This document shows, in pieces, positions 9,402 to 22,071 of a stretch of 64,000 nt of DNA (position 1 is its first letter; each line of letters begins with the position of its first letter). Below the pieces are notes generated by a model. The model made no database searches. It had not been told where the DNA came from and saw only the letters and a program-made list of their open reading frames with translations. A program made the position numbers and the translations under genes. The DNA is from Vitrella brassicaformis (lineage: Eukaryota; Sar; Vitrellaceae): contig CDMY01000456.1 in assembly GCA_001179505.1 (NCBI GenBank), forward strand, positions 309,129 to 373,128, written 5' to 3'.

Positions 9402-12400
9402 CATTAGTGCGTCGTGTGTGGATGGATGGATGGATGTGTCCACTCACTCACTCAGGTCACCATCGGAGCATCGTCCCATGACAGCGAGTCCTATCGCAAG
9501 TCGCTGCTGGCCGGCTACCTCTACCGCTTCCTTCTCGAGTGCATCAACCGACATGACAACACCCGCACCAGCACCCCCTCCCCCAGCAGCACCAGCACCC
9601 ACTCAACAACAACAGCCGACACCGGTCACCTCAACGGCACCACACACACAGACACAGACACGGACCCTGACACTGACATCGACAGAGAGGGAGGAGGTGC
9701 CCGGATATGGCAGCCACTGGCCAAGCCAGACAACGAGAGGCTTGTCACGGGAGACGCCAAGTACACTGGTGATGTGGCGATGGACAAGAGGGCGCTGTAT
9801 GGTGCGTACGTGACGAGCGAGCATGCAAAGGCGACTCTGCTGAGGGTGGATGGGAGCGAGGCCATGAGGGTCGATGGCGTGGTGGACATCGTGACCAGTG
9901 AGGACTTCACCCTCAACCGCATGATCAACACAGGTCGGTGGCTGGGGCAGTGAGTCAGTCGTCCTTGACCCACACAAAGTGTGGTGGTTGTGGTGGTTTC
10001 ACGTGAAATTGGTCAGTGACCGCGTGGGACACGAATCTGCTCGAGAGTGTGGTGCCGATTGGGGGTCAGTCTCGCTTCGTCGGCCAGCCTGTCGCCCTGG
10101 TGCTCGCCGCCACCGAAGACACCGCACGCAAAGCCGCACACGTCGTCAAAGTACATACCCTCCCGGCACCGAGAGAGAAGGAGGGAGGGAGGGAGGGATC
10201 TCACAAGCCCACACACTCTCTCCTTCCCCACTTGTGTGTGGCTGTGCAGGTGGAGTGGGCTGACATCCAGACACCAGTAGTGACGATCGCGCAAGCCATG
10301 GCCGCCAAGAGGGAGTACAAGAAAATGTTTGAGGGCAGGAAAGGCGACATCGCACCGTTCGAGGCCGTCTTCAGCAGCAGAGGCACAGCCGACCTGCAAG
10401 TCGTCAAAGGCAAAGTGGACTGCGGCAGCCAGGTAGGAGCATCCAGAAGGGATACCACAGACGGGGAGAGGGTTTCCTTACTGTCGTCGCGTGTGTTGTG
10501 TTGTTATGTGTCGATCAGTTGCATTTCTACCTGGAGCCGCAGGTGGCTGTGGCATGTCCCGACGAGGACGGCCGCATGACGGTGCACACCGCCACACAGG
10601 GGCCGCAGTACGTCCACGAGGTCAGCCCATTAATGCATCGAAAACACGGCCATGGCCATTCTGCGCCCGCATGTCTGTCTGTCTGTATCCTGGACACTCA
10701 GAATGTCGCGCTGGCACTGGGCCTCCCCCAGCACAAAGTCGACGTCCGACTCAGGTGCGGCAGATGGGCACGCAAACAATTAGCGGTGGGCATCCGTGTC
10801 TGTCTGTGTCTGTATAGGCGTCTGGGTGGCGGTTTCGGGGGCAAGTCGACTGGCTCGGTGCCAGTGGCCATCATGGCGGCCGTTGCGGCGAGAAAGGCAG
10901 GCCGTCCGGTCCACGTCAGCCCCACTCGCCATCAAGACGCAGCCATGACCGGCGGCAGGTCAGTCAGTCAGTCAGTCAGACACACTGGGCCACAAACAGG
11001 CAGACACAAGCGTGCATGTGCCTGCCATTCACTGTGTGTTGTGTGTTGGTTCAGAGAGGAGATCGAGTTGGACTACGAGGCGGCCTTCGACCGTTCCGGC
11101 CGCATTCACGCCATCAGGGCCTCGGTGCACGTCAACTGCGGCTGTGCCGGCAATCTCGCATACATGTGCGGCAAATACGTAAGCACACCCGGTCCGGACT
11201 GTGCTGTGGTGTGGTACATGACTGACATGATCAACCAGCGCGTTCCATTCAGATTGCGGAGTTCCTCGAGCAGGCCTACGAGCTGCAGAACTTCTACCTG
11301 CTCTCCAAGCTGTGGATAACGGACCTCCCCATGCGGATGCCCGTGAGAGCACCAGGCGGCCTCCCCGCCGCCCTCGCCATCGAGACCATCCTCGACCACA
11401 TTGCCTCATCCCTCTCACTCGACCAGGCGGACGTCAGGCGCGCCAACCACCTCACGGAAACGAGCTTGACGTCGGCCATGTACGTCAACGGCGAGATGGC
11501 AGCCGCGCCCCGGCAGCTGACGGTGCCGGTGCAGATTGCGAGGATCCACGACGAGGTGTGCGCTTCGAGTGAGTGGGGGCGGCGTGTGGCCGAGGTGGCG
11601 GCGTTCAACAAGGCTCATCGGTGGCGCAAGAGGGGTCTGGGATTGATGGGGCTGCGGTTCCCGCGCCCCCTGTTCGCGAGCAACGCCGTCATCAACGTGC
11701 ACGTCGATGGGACGGTGCTGCTCCACCATGAGGGTGTCGAGATGGGTCAGGGCCTGCATGTCAAGGTCATCCAGGTACTGACTGCAGTAGCTGAGCTCGT
11801 AATGCCACAGCATAGATAGACATAGACGTGTGTGCAAGTATTCTCCGTCTGTGACTTATGGATCGGCCATAGGTTGCCTGCGACACCCTCGGTACGCGGC
11901 TGTTCGGTTACCCTCTCCCGGCGTCGCTCGTCCGGTCCGCCGACTTCGCCACTGAGTTCATGTATGTGAGCAACCAAGACGTCTGTTTGTTGGACCTTCA
12001 TGTCATTCGCTGGCTGCACCATGATGTGTCCTGTCCGTCCGTCCGTCTGTCTGTGTGTATTGTGTCCTGCCTGCCTGCCTGCTGCAGGCCGAACCCGTGG
12101 CTGACGGCCGCGTCAAGCACCTCCGAGCGCATGTGCTTCGCCATGCAGGACGCAGCAAACAGGATGGCAGAAAAGCTAATGCCCTTCGTCAACCAGGTCA
12201 GCTCCACACACACATACTGGTACCCCCACACCCACCCCACTTTCAGCACACGACATCAGTCAGTGTGTTGTGGCTGCATGCTGTGGTGTGTGTGTTCAGG
12301 AGAGCGCCGATGGACAAGTGGCGGAGCGGTGGAAGGAGGTGATCTTGGCGGCAAATGGTGCGAAGGTGAATCTCCAGCAGCAGGGTGAGTGGCGGCCGTC

Positions 12401-13343
12401 CAGCGGCAATGTCATCGACTTCTATGACACGTATGGCGGCACCGTGGCAGAGGTGAGATACATAACTTACATGATTGCATATGGAGAGGGAGAGGGGAGA
12501 GGAGAGATCGATTGCTGTGTCATACGGTTGGCTCTATATGCGGTGTGTGTAGGTCGAGATCGATGTGTTGACGGGGGAGCACTCCGTCCGCGCTTTTCAT
12601 ATGTCTTACGACTGCGGAAAGTGAGCTCCTGGACACACACATACACACACACGCACACGCTGTCTCGACCGGTCTGTCTGTTGTGTGTGCAGGTCTATCA
12701 ACCCATTGGTCGACATTGGCCAAGCAGAAGGAGCGGCAATCATGGTGAGCTGACTGAGCCCCCAACCACACCACACGCATTGACAGAGAATGCATCCCAC
12801 CCCACCCCACCCATGTGTGTCTGTCTGTCTGTCTCTGTGTGGATCTCCGTCCGTCCATCTCTTGATCCATCCATCCATCCACAAGGGTCAGGGCTTCTGC
12901 ACGAGTGAGCAGGTCACATGGGACGCCACCGGGCGACTCATCAACGACGGCACCTGGATGTACAAACCACCACTCGCCCCAGACATGCCCACGTACACAA
13001 CACAACACAACACACCACACCACACACCCCAACACACATCTACTGATTCCTCTCTGTGCATATGTGTGTGTGAGTGCACTGCAGTGACTTCCGCGTCCAT
13101 CTGCTGGACAACAGTGCCTTCCCCGGCGGCTTCGCCAGCAGCAAAGCGACGGGCGAGCCGCCACTTCTCGGCAGCGTGTCGATCTTCCTGGCCATCCAGC
13201 AGGCCATCCGCAGCGCGAGATCTGACGCCGGTGAGGAAGGGTTCTTCACGCTGTCCACCCCCGCCACGTGTGCCAAGATACAGCAGTCGTGCGGCACCAA
13301 GATTGAGGATATGACCGTCGAGGCGGCCAAGAGAGGGGAGTGA
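7634..13343 (+). CDS. XDH: Xanthine dehydrogenase / aldehyde oxidase family molybdo-flavoenzyme
   Basis: About 20 exons from ATG 7634 to TGA 13341-13343. Would oxidise hypoxanthine and xanthine (or aldehydes) using a Mo cofactor, two [2Fe-2S] clusters, FAD and NAD+/O2. First cluster motif CGEGGCGACT spans exons 1-2; the second has QCGYC (exons 2-3) and NLCRC (about 8240). The FAD domain lies in the long exon 8325-9095 (RLVGHNTSV; RHTGSKQLRNEGTVAGN). The Mo domain begins near 9700 and has GQPVALVL, FYLEPQ (about 10525), RLGGGFGGK (about 10817), EMGQG (about 11740) and the catalytic-Glu motif ATGEPPLLG (about 13148). The usual F-R-G-F-G-G-P-Q stretch is replaced by MPVRAPGGLPAAL (about 11338), closer to aldehyde-oxidase-like enzymes. 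The exact substrate is therefore open. Introns carry GT/CTGT repeats near their acceptors. Confidence 0.93.
9361..9402 (+). repeat. Intronic (CA)n-(GA)n compound microsatellite
   Basis: Directly after the 5' splice site GTACAC in the XDH gene, a CA run passes into a GA run. It is typical of the introns here, where dinucleotide repeats abut splice sites. Confidence 0.85.
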
Positions 13344-13896
13344 TCGATCAGCTGGACGGGCAGCGAGTTGCGAACTTTATTCGTTCGTGCAGCGTGCAGC
13401 GCGGTGAGGTGCACGGACACGTGTGTGTGTGTGTGTGTGTGTGTCCCTGCGCTCGATCTGAGTTGCCCCCGAATATGGGTCGGGTGACTGGAGGATCCAT
13501 AGGATACATTACATGGTCAGTCACAGACGGCCGCTTTGTGGCACGCATGCAGCACAACACAGCGTCTCCATGTAATGTCATCAGCTACACACAGACACAG
13601 ACAGAAAAAAGATCGTCGGCCAGGGATCGCACAACCACTGGCATCCGTGTGCATGAGATGAGTGTTTGGGTGTGTCCACGCGCTGCTGCACACGCGCATT
13701 CATCAATTTCGCAAACCCTACGCACAACTAGGGTTTAACTGAGCACCTCAGCCGCCGCCCCGCCCCCCTGCAATGGGGAAAAAGCCTCGCAGCGCAGCGA
13801 CAAGGAGCCAATTGGAAACCCACAAACCCACACGCACTGACTTCTGCTTCGCCCCACACCACACACACCACGCTCCCTCCCTCCCTCCGTCTGTCT
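13344..13896. other. Convergent intergenic region, no gene seen
   Basis: 553 bp between the stop codons of XDH (+) and the GST-fold gene (-). Contains a (GT)n run at 13422-13443 and scattered CACA/CCTC repeats. Nothing reads as a gene. Confidence 0.6.
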
Positions 13897-15408
13897 TTAT
13901 GTGGCGGCATCATAGCGCCACTGTCTGAGCTCTCTGTACATCTTGAGGACAAACTGGCCCGCCGGTGTGGCCCGGCGGCTGAGCACCTGCTGCCTGTATG
14001 CCGGAGGCAGAAGCGGGTTGCCCAGGGAGACCCAGTGGTGCGACATCTCTGCAGTTAGTTGATATTATGGCACACCACACAAGAGACACAGACACAGAGG
14101 CACACGCACCCCTCTGTGGGTCATCATGTCTCGGGTGTATGTCTGACCCGCAACGCACCTGGCGGCAGAACCAGGGGAAACGCCGCGGGTGCGAAGGCGA
14201 TGTCTGCGCGCACACACACACACACACACACATCATCCACACCCACACAAACAATATTGTAAGGCAGACCAGCAGCCGACGGGCAGGTGGTCAGCGAGAA
14301 ACTGCCGGCCGTCAGCGAGCAGCGCCTCCACCTTGGCGAAGGCCTCGTCGACCGCCGCTCGATGTGGGACCTCCTTGGCCTTCAAGCTGCGGCACAGCTG
14401 ACCTAGGATGCCGTAGCTTGCTTGATGAACGGATGCACACAGACAGACAGACAGACAAACAGAGAGACACAGAGAGAGGGGTNNNNNNNNNNNNNNNNNN
14501 NNNNNNNNNNNNNNNNNNNNNNNNNNNNNNNNNNNNNNNNNNNNNNNNNNNNNNNNNNNNNNNNNNNNNNNNNNNNNNNNNNNNNNNNNNNNNNNNNNNN
14601 NNNNNNNNNNNNNNNNNNNNNNNNNNNNNNNNNNNNNNNNNNNNNNNNNNNNNNNNNNNNNNNNNNNNNNNNNNNNNNNNNNNNNNNNNNNNNNNNNNNN
14701 NNNNNNNNNNNNNNNNNNNNNNNNNNNNNNNNNNNNNNNNNNNNNNNNNNNNNNNNNNNNNNNNNNNNNNNNNNNNNNNNNNGGGGGGGTTGAGAGAGAC
14801 ATGTGTGTGTGCGTGTGGCCGTGTGGGTGTTTATGCGGACGTATGGCGAGCCACTTCCAGATGGATGTGACCTCTGTGTGCAGCGCCACACACAGGACGA
14901 GCAGGCGGCCGGAGGGGGCCGTGTCCAGCAGGCCGTAGCACAACCGCAAAGTTGTCGTCAAAATACGTCTCTGATGCACACACACACACACACCTACCTC
15001 TGTCTCTCTCTCTTTCTGTATATGTGTGTGTATGTGTGTGTGTGTGTGAGTGTGTGTGTACCTTACCTAGGTCAGTGGCCTCCTTGTTCGGGAATAGCCA
15101 TGACGCCTGCCTGCCGTGGTGCTCAGCCAGATATGTCAAGATGCCCGTGCTGTCCGGCACAGACGCCCCTACACACACACACACACGCACACACACATCC
15201 ACACCTCTGTCTCTCTTTGCCACACACACTCACACGAGAGCGACTATTCTGCCTGATGCACACCGTTGGCAGCCACCATATATGGCGCGGCGGCGTAGGT
15301 GCCGTGGCTGACGGCCGTGATGGCGGGCTTGAAGTTGCTGGTGCCGTATGCCGTCTCGCTGTAGGCCACCCCTGAGGCATCCAGTGCCCAACGCGCCTGT
15401 GTAGCATC

Positions 15409-15444
<36 letters not shown>

Positions 15445-15861
15445 TTCCTGTGTGTGTGTGTGTGTGTGGTGGCGTGCCTTGTCGCAGAAGTGGGAGTGGT
15501 TGAGGTGGTGCTTCCCATCGATGGGCTTTGGCGGCGACGTGACGCCAAACACCCTGGTCGTCACACAGACAGACAGACACCGACCCACAAAGCATTCACA
15601 TCCATCATCCTCCACAGCATAGGACAGCCCCTCCTGTGTGCCATTTCTTTCCTGAACTGACCATTTCAGCACGAGATTGTGCGCCTGCACGGCCCATCTG
15701 CCGCCCATCATGACCCAGAACCCAGTGAAGACGAGGCCGAAGCGCGTCACGCCATAGCCCCACAGAAGCTCCAGCCACCGAGCGATGAACATGACCCGCG
15801 GCGAGCTGATGAAGCCCGGCGGCTCGTGGTTGGGCTCGTCCGTGGGATCGGTCGGTCGCAT
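13897..15861 (-). CDS. GST-fold protein with N-terminal hydrophobic segment (interrupted by an assembly gap)
   Basis: Reads from ATG 15861 to TAA 13899-13897. The N-terminal exon has a hydrophobic stretch (TRFGLVFTGFWVMMGG), a possible membrane anchor or internal signal. A thioredoxin-fold GST N-domain follows: SHFCDKARWALDASG (about 15490-15375) matches the H-F-C-x-K-x-R-W-x-L helix of GST-like proteins, and DSTGILTYLAEHHG (about 15150-15090) matches the Ser-Thr glutathione-contact turn. The helical C-domain (RQFLADHLP, about 14310; AFPWFCRQVR, about 14180) and the end RELRQWRYDAAT complete the fold. A 300-N gap (14483-14782) hides part of the C-domain or an intron. Likely a glutathione-dependent transferase or reductase; substrate unknown. 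Upstream in-frame sequence to 16107 is open but less protein-like. Confidence 0.75.
14483..14782. other. Assembly gap (300 N)
   Basis: Exactly 300 N, bordered on the right by seven G. A round length suggests a placeholder rather than a measured size. It lies inside the GST-fold gene. Confidence 0.98.
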
Positions 15862-16136
15862 TGTGCACTCACTGCGACCGCCTTGATTCTGCAATATAGT
15901 GTGATTCTGTGAGGATGCCCGAGCCTGATGCGGTGTGGTGGTGGTGGGCGGGGCAGTGGCGGGGTATTCCTCGCAATCAACCATGTGTGCCTGCCCTTCG
16001 GGCAGGCCTGTCCGTAAGGAGATCGGCAGCAGAGGCTCGCAGGAAGGCCACACACGCAGCCAGCAAGCGGGGTCCTCTTGACAGGGTTCGAAACCCTGAA
16101 GCCCCACAAACCCTTCGAGAGTGGAAGCGGGCTTTC
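15862..16136. promoter_or_regulatory. Divergent spacer with GCTCGCA at 16035-16041
   Basis: 275 bp between the GST-fold gene ATG (15861) and a weak + ORF (16137). It contains one copy of the heptamer that marks other head-to-head spacers here. If the + ORF is not real, this is simply the promoter of the GST-fold gene. Confidence 0.4.
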
Positions 16137-16797
16137 ATGAGCTCCCGGCAGCATAAGCGGGGCGCTGGCAAGTCGCCTCCGAAGGAGGCTGGCCTTACAA
16201 AGAGGGCCCGCATGGACCGAGATGAGTCTGACGACGGCGAGTGTGGCGACGATGACGATGAGATGGCATCGGCCGAGGAGGCTGCAGCAGCATTAGATGA
16301 CCAGGTAGGGTACGCGTACGGCCGATACATCGATCGATCTATCCATGTGGCGGGCGGGTGTCATCAAATGCACTTGTGTGGGGCACTGTGGGCTCTGTTG
16401 GTTGGTTTATGTGTAGGAGTATGACGTGATCGAACCGATCTGTATGTTTCCGATGCACGGGGACGCGACGTGTGTCTTGAAAGAGAACACACACATGGAT
16501 GGATCGTCGTCCCCCTATCAGACACACAGATACACCCATGTGGCTTTACCCATCACTCAACCCGGGATTCCCCCCGGCCACCCACTGGCATGCACCATGT
16601 TGATCAACCAACCGAAAAATGCAGCTTCCGACGATATGGGTCACTCACGGCAACAACAGAGAAGCGCATTCCGTCTCCAATTCCTTCCCTTCATCAGCGA
16701 GGCACACACCATGTCACAGACACCCGACCAGTACCGACCAGCCATCGACCCGACCCATCTATCGGCAAGCCAGCGAGGCGACGAGCGACCAAGCTAA
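16137..16797 (+). CDS. Possible small acidic/unknown protein, two exons
   Basis: ATG 16137, exon 1 to 16304 (56 codons, donor GTAGGG), exon 2 from 16417 (acceptor GTGTAG) to the stop at 16797, about 182 residues. Exon 1 is Lys/Arg-rich and then strongly acidic (ESDDGECGDDDDE, then Ala/Glu). Exon 2 begins EYDVIEPICMFP and becomes Thr/Pro/His-rich and low in similarity to anything I know. The exon 1 codon pattern looks coding; exon 2 may be wrong after the first 40 codons. No function assigned. Confidence 0.35.
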
Positions 16798-17722
16798 GCT
16801 GTACAATCGACGAACCACGCACGGCAGATAGACACACAGAGAGAAATACACAGACACACACATGTACAGGTAAACTTCTATCTCATCACCCGCGGCTCCC
16901 CCTCATAAACAGACACACACACACACACACGGACACAGCAAGAATGCAGCGGGCACAAGTAAGTGCCGCCGCCCGTCTGTTCGTTCAGGCTGACAATCAC
17001 TCATCAGCAAGTGGATCAAAATTGGAATGAACGAACGAGCTATAAATTCATTGGCAAGAATCCCCTTCCTCCTTGTCCTCGCCGGCCTCCCTGTCAAAAC
17101 CAACTTAGCGGCCGGCGTATATAAAGTGATGAATGAGCCGCCGGCCGAGGCCACGCGGCCTCTGAACACACAGCCCAACACACGACATCACTCGGACCGA
17201 AACCCTCCCAGGATCGTGGGGGAAAAATCCGTTCCGACGCATCTCGTTTGTTGTTTGCAGTGAACACTTCCTATCGGAATGTCACTGCTGAGCGATCTCT
17301 CTCTCTCCCCATCTGGTTATTCCTCGTGTGCCCCCTACTACACGGAAATAATTTCCCCTTCCCCACACATGTGCTGGTTGGTGCTGCAGACGTTCAAATG
17401 TCCGCCGCGGTAGATAGATGTGCGTGTGTGCATATGTATCCTCCCGCCGTGTGCTACATCAATCGAAAAGCCACCGAGTGCTCCCTCCCTCCTTACTACC
17501 AAAGTGAGTGACGTGACTCCAGCCAGCCGTGTGTAGTGAGTGCACCCCACTCCCCAGACGTGGCCAAAATGACACATAACAACAAAACCCCATCCACACA
17601 GTCATTGTCTCTCCCTCTTTGCAGCAACCAGACACCACACCAGAAAAATCCCGCCACAATCATCGTGTCAAGACATCCATCACCCACACCACACCACACC
17701 AGACAGAATCACATCACCATCA
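16798..17722. other. Convergent intergenic region, no gene seen
   Basis: About 0.9 kb of CACA, CATC and CCTC-rich sequence between convergent gene ends. A TATATAAAG at about 17119 looks TATA-like, but no plausible gene follows it. Confidence 0.5.
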
Positions 17723-20700
17723 TCAAAGCGGGGGGCCCGGGCCTGCCTGCATCCCATCCATCCCATGCACCCCCTCCATCCCCTGCATCTGCCCCTCCCA
17801 CCGAAACCCAAACGTCGTCATCCTCCGACCATCGTCCACACCGCCGCAATCGCCCTGGTGACCTGGCGCCATGCCGCTGATGGGGGGAGGGTAGGGGGAG
17901 TAGGGGGGCGGGGGCGATCGCGAGGCGTCCCGGTGATGCAGGAAGCCACAGTGGTCGTAGTGGGGGCGCAGCGGGGGCAGCCGGTGATGGTGCCTCTCTA
18001 TGTGTGGAGGGTATGGGGAGGGAGGGGGCGACACCATCATCATCTGCTGACCCCCATCACCTTCACCTTCATCCAGGCCACGCTCACACCCATCGGCAGG
18101 GCTGCCTTCAGCTGGCGAGCCCGGCGTCATCGGCCGCATGTGGGGAATCCCTCGGATGATCCACCGATCCCTCTCGCACACGGCCGCTGGGGCGAAGGGT
18201 GACAGCTGCTGCTGTGGAGCTGACGCTGCCGCCGGTGGTGGTGCTGGCGGTGGTGCTTCGGCGCGTCTCATCGCGTCTTGGTTGGAGAGAGGGGGGAGCA
18301 TATCGGAGGCGATGCTGAGGAAGGGCGAAGAGCGCGCGATTGACAGGGGGGTGTTGCGGGGGGTGTTCTCCAGTACGGGCGACTCGGGCAGAGAGTCCTT
18401 GTGTGGGTTGTGGAACAGGTGGTCCAGCGAGCCACAGGAGGGGGCGCGCCGCATCATGTAGGGGCCCCCTGCAGCAGCAACATCGCCAGCAACAAGAGCC
18501 CCAGCTGCTGCTGCAGCTGCAGCTGGCTCATCAATGTTGCCTGGAGGGAAGATCGCATACGAATCAGCGCATCCATCCATCCATTGCTGTAAAGGGTGCA
18601 GTTCAGTTCATGTGTCTGTCGTCTCTGTCTTTCTCACGTTCTGCGGACACGCGCGGCTTCTTGACAGCATGGGCCTTGTCGCCGGACGGCGCTGAGACCT
18701 CCGCCTCACCCCGATGGATGGGCTCTCGCTTCTTGTCTGACCACTTGCTGCCCACACCTTCATGGAACACACACACAGCCACACAGACAGGTCGTCGCCG
18801 TGTGTGGTGGGGGGTAAAGGGCTGGAGGGGCTTACTGCCGTATGTCATGAGCTCTCCCGCTGCCGGGTTGGTGCGCCTTTCACTTCTCAGCGGCAGCGCA
18901 CCCGTCTCGATGAAGGTCGCCAGCTCATCCGCCGTCCAGTGATGCCAGTGGCAGGACCCATAACACGCCCCTGCATACACCCACACACAAACGGATAGAG
19001 AGGTATGAGTTTGTGTGTGTGTGTGCATGATGCACACACCAGTGAGGCAATAGACGAGGCAGATATCGCCCGGGGCGAGACGATCCGCACCGCCCCTCCC
19101 CCAGTCGGCAGCTGGCGAGCCGTCGGTGTCCATCGGCTGGCTGGGATGCAGCAGCGTGCATGACGGCGGACATGGCTCGCCTGTTGCAGTCACACCCATA
19201 ACATAGACACACACGCCATTGGATGTCTCCACCCACTTCACTTGAGAGTGTCTGTGCTGCTCACGTGAGGAGAGTGCCTGCAGGCAGATCCGCTGCCCTC
19301 TGTATGTGTTGATGGGCAGCATGGGGGGCTCAAAGTTCACCGTCCCATCAACAATCCGCAGCAAATCCTGAACATAACACACGCCCATCCATCTGTGCGC
19401 CGCGCCCCACCGTCCTCCTTACGATGAGTGCCTTGGATGGCAGCTGTGACGGCTGCAGGCAGGCGTCGTGAAGCACGCGGGTGACCGTGGCAATGCCCGC
19501 CTGCGACGGGGGGCTCATGCCGTCAGGGGGCCTGAATACACGCCGGCAGACACACATATAATGAGCATATGATATGTGTGTAATGGGGTTGGCTGCGTAC
19601 GGACATGATGATTCGGTTGAGAATGCCTCGTTTGGGGTCCCAGTGCAGCTCGTAGATCTCCTCTAGCAGGTCGAAGTGGCGGTAGCGGTCGTACTTGCCG
19701 CCCATCACCCGCAGCAACGCACTGAATGAATGGAATGCATCCATCACACACGAACAGAGAAAGGGGTATCCATCCAGCAAGATTCACAGTGATTGGTTGT
19801 GGTTGTGGTTAAACGTACTCGAGTCGGCTGTAGTTGGGCTCCATGGAATAAGACAGCCCCTGCAGCTCCTCCAACCATGACAACTACACAGGCACACCAT
19901 ACCGACCGACACCAGATCGGATCCACACGGACACGGACGACCCGTATCGTATGCAGTGCATTCCATCTTGCTATCTATCTACCATTTTCGTCTCACCATT
20001 TCGCTGGGCAGCCACTCGAACATCCGCTCCACCTCGGGATGCACCAGAATGCGCGGCATCACACTCACGTCACCACCACTGGGAGGGGTATTGGTGTTGG
20101 CTGGCGCCCTGGTGGCTGCGTACGCCGACGCGTGCAGCGTGTGAGAGGGATCAGCTGGGTCGTCGGCTGTCGGCTGCTGCTGCTGCTGCTGCTGCTGCCG
20201 TTGGGGTGCTGATGCGCCGTCATACGTGCTGCCGCTGTGGTTGGCACCCGCGTGTGGCCACCCCGCCCCCGGCCCGTCTGATTGCTGTGGTGGCGGCGGG
20301 TGGTGTTGGGTGTGTGGGGGCTGGCGCTGATTGATGAGCTCTGTGGCGCTGGATATCAGCCTCTCCTTGGCCAGCTTGACCGCCTGACGGTCCTCCTGAT
20401 GACATCCCATGGGTCAGACACACAAGCCTCGGTGTCACTGACTGACCGATCGTGTGTGTGTGAGTCACATATATACTTTGTATTGCCTCCACGGGAGGTC
20501 TCCGACGAGCAGGTCGAGCAGGACGAAGAGCAGCGACCAGAGGTCGTCCTTGCGCCCCTGGTCCTGGTTGTTGTGCGCCGTCAGCGACGCGTAGGTCGTC
20601 GTTCCGCGGAAATCGGCATTCTCACGCTCACGCCGCACACTGGCACGCGCCACACACAGACACAGACACAGCGAGATTCTCTCTTGCGTATGAGGGTAGG

Positions 20701-21805
20701 GATGGGGGTCGATGTGATTTGCTTACACGCCGTGGTCCATGTGCCGTCTGGCCAGGCCGAAATCGACCAGGTACAGCTGGTCCCGACGGGCGCCGCGGCC
20801 GAGCACAAAGTTGGAGGGTTTGACGTCCCTGTGGGGTGTGGTGGGAGTGGGGGGAATGGAATGAACATGAAATACAAAGAAAGCATCACACCCAATAAAG
20901 AGACGCACAGGTCCAGTCAGTGGGAGTCGGCCCACACACCTGTGGAGGTAGCCCTTCTGGTGCACAGCCTGGATTACACGCAGCGCCTGGATCTGTCAGA
21001 CAGACGCGCAGAGAGAGAGGGGGGCAAGGAAGTGGGACTAGCGTCATGATTGAAGTGTTGTGGTGTGTGCGGACGTCACGTACCCCCAGCTGCGCCACGG
21101 TGGCGATTTGTATCCTGTGCACTCGTCTGCGGACATCGCTGATCGAATCACCCAACAACTCCATCACCATAAACGACTCATGCCTGCCCATGATGGATCA
21201 ATAAACACATAAATTTCATACACAAATACCGTTCAGCGCACCCAGGCGTCTGTCTGTCTGCCTGCTGGACTTCTCACGCACCATTGGCCGTAGTAGTACC
21301 CTCCATCGACAAACTTGTACCACTGACAGATGCCGGGCAGACCTGCACACAACAGAACAGACAAAACACACACACACACACACACGACCTGCATGATGCC
21401 GCCCGCCCGCCCGCCTTGCTCCTTGGCTGGCTCACCCTGGCAGTCTTTGAGTGTGCTGCTCTCCTGCTTGAGCACCCTCTTCTCCTTTATCGGCTTCTCG
21501 TACTTGATAGCCACAACTCTGCTGCCCTTCTTGGTGTCCACAGCCTGGTATATGGTGCCTACACACACGCACAAATCACAGACACACACAGACACACAGA
21601 CGAACACGCCTCTCATCATCTGTTGTGTGTCTGCCGTGCTTTGCTTTGCTTGGCATCGTGTAGCTAGCTCACTGAAGGTCCCTGATCCGATGATATGCGT
21701 GATGGCGTATCTCCCCCTGAAGAGGCCTCCGATGACAGGGCCCACGCTGGGTGGCGGGGAGGGCGGGTGGGCGGAGTCAGGGCTGCCGGGGGGAGCATCG
21801 TTCAT
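17723..21805 (-). CDS. CK1/tau-tubulin-kinase-like protein kinase with long C-terminal extension
   Basis: Start ATG 21805 (MNDAPPGSPDS), end 17723. The kinase domain occupies the first exons: Gly loop IGSGTFS, VAIKYEKP (the VAIK Lys), VMELLGDSISDVRRR, HRDVKPSNFVLG (catalytic loop), LVDFGLARR (DFG), then RGTTTYASLTAHNNQDQGR and DDLWSLLFVLLDLLVGDLPW. The last two are hallmarks of the CK1 group and especially of tau-tubulin kinases. Behind it lie a poly-Gln/His/Pro segment (CTG repeat about 20173-20200), a conserved-looking helical region (about 20040-19330), a WHHW/Cys-containing piece (about 18960), a KR-rich stretch and a Pro/His/Met-rich tail. Phosphorylates Ser/Thr, possibly on cytoskeletal targets as TTBKs do. 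The C-terminal half is not recognised. Confidence 0.87.
20173..20202 (-). repeat. CAG/CTG repeat coding for poly-Gln
   Basis: An uninterrupted (CTG)n on the + strand reads as consecutive Gln codons in the kinase gene, downstream of the catalytic domain. Confidence 0.85.
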
Positions 21806-22071
21806 AGGCGGGTAAGCCGCCACAACTGCGACACCGAGTCACACGCCGCTGCTATCGGTGCAGCTGTACAGCACCGTCACTGCCAACCTGCGCCTCGAGT
21901 CCAATGCTGCCGTGCCCCTCTGTTCAGCTCGCGAGATTGGTTCTTTTGAGCTCGCAAGAAGGGCGGGAAAGAGGAGAAAAGGAGAGAGGAGAAAAGGAGA
22001 GCATAGATCACTCGAAGATCACGCAGCCGCCAGAGTCTGATTCATCGTGAAAGGAAGGAAGGCAATTAAGG
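21806..22071. promoter_or_regulatory. Divergent promoter region with GCTCGCA at 21950-21956
   Basis: 266 bp shared by the kinase (-) and the DEP-reductase (+). The heptamer is about 145 bp from one ATG and 116 bp from the other. A related palindromic CTCGCGAG lies about 20 bp away (21928-21935), and a GAAAAGGAGAG direct repeat follows it. Confidence 0.6.

Noticed and set aside
10146-11418. Long open frames on the - strand opposite XDH
   Set aside because: They lie antisense to exons with clear XDH motifs and mirror the GC-rich codon pattern; they contain no domain of their own.
13998-14991. Open frames running through the N gap
   Set aside because: Most of their length is undetermined sequence; only the GST-fold reading has support on both sides.
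16082-16106. tRNA-like T-arm (CAGGG, TTCGAAA loop, CCCTG) on the + strand
   Set aside because: The arm is perfect, but no 5' acceptor strand pairing with AAGCCCC and no D-arm or anticodon arm could be built upstream; the best 5' candidate (16032-16038) has two mismatches.
17115-17130. TATATAAAG TATA-like site
   Set aside because: No supported gene starts downstream on the + strand, and no similar site occurs at the real promoters here.
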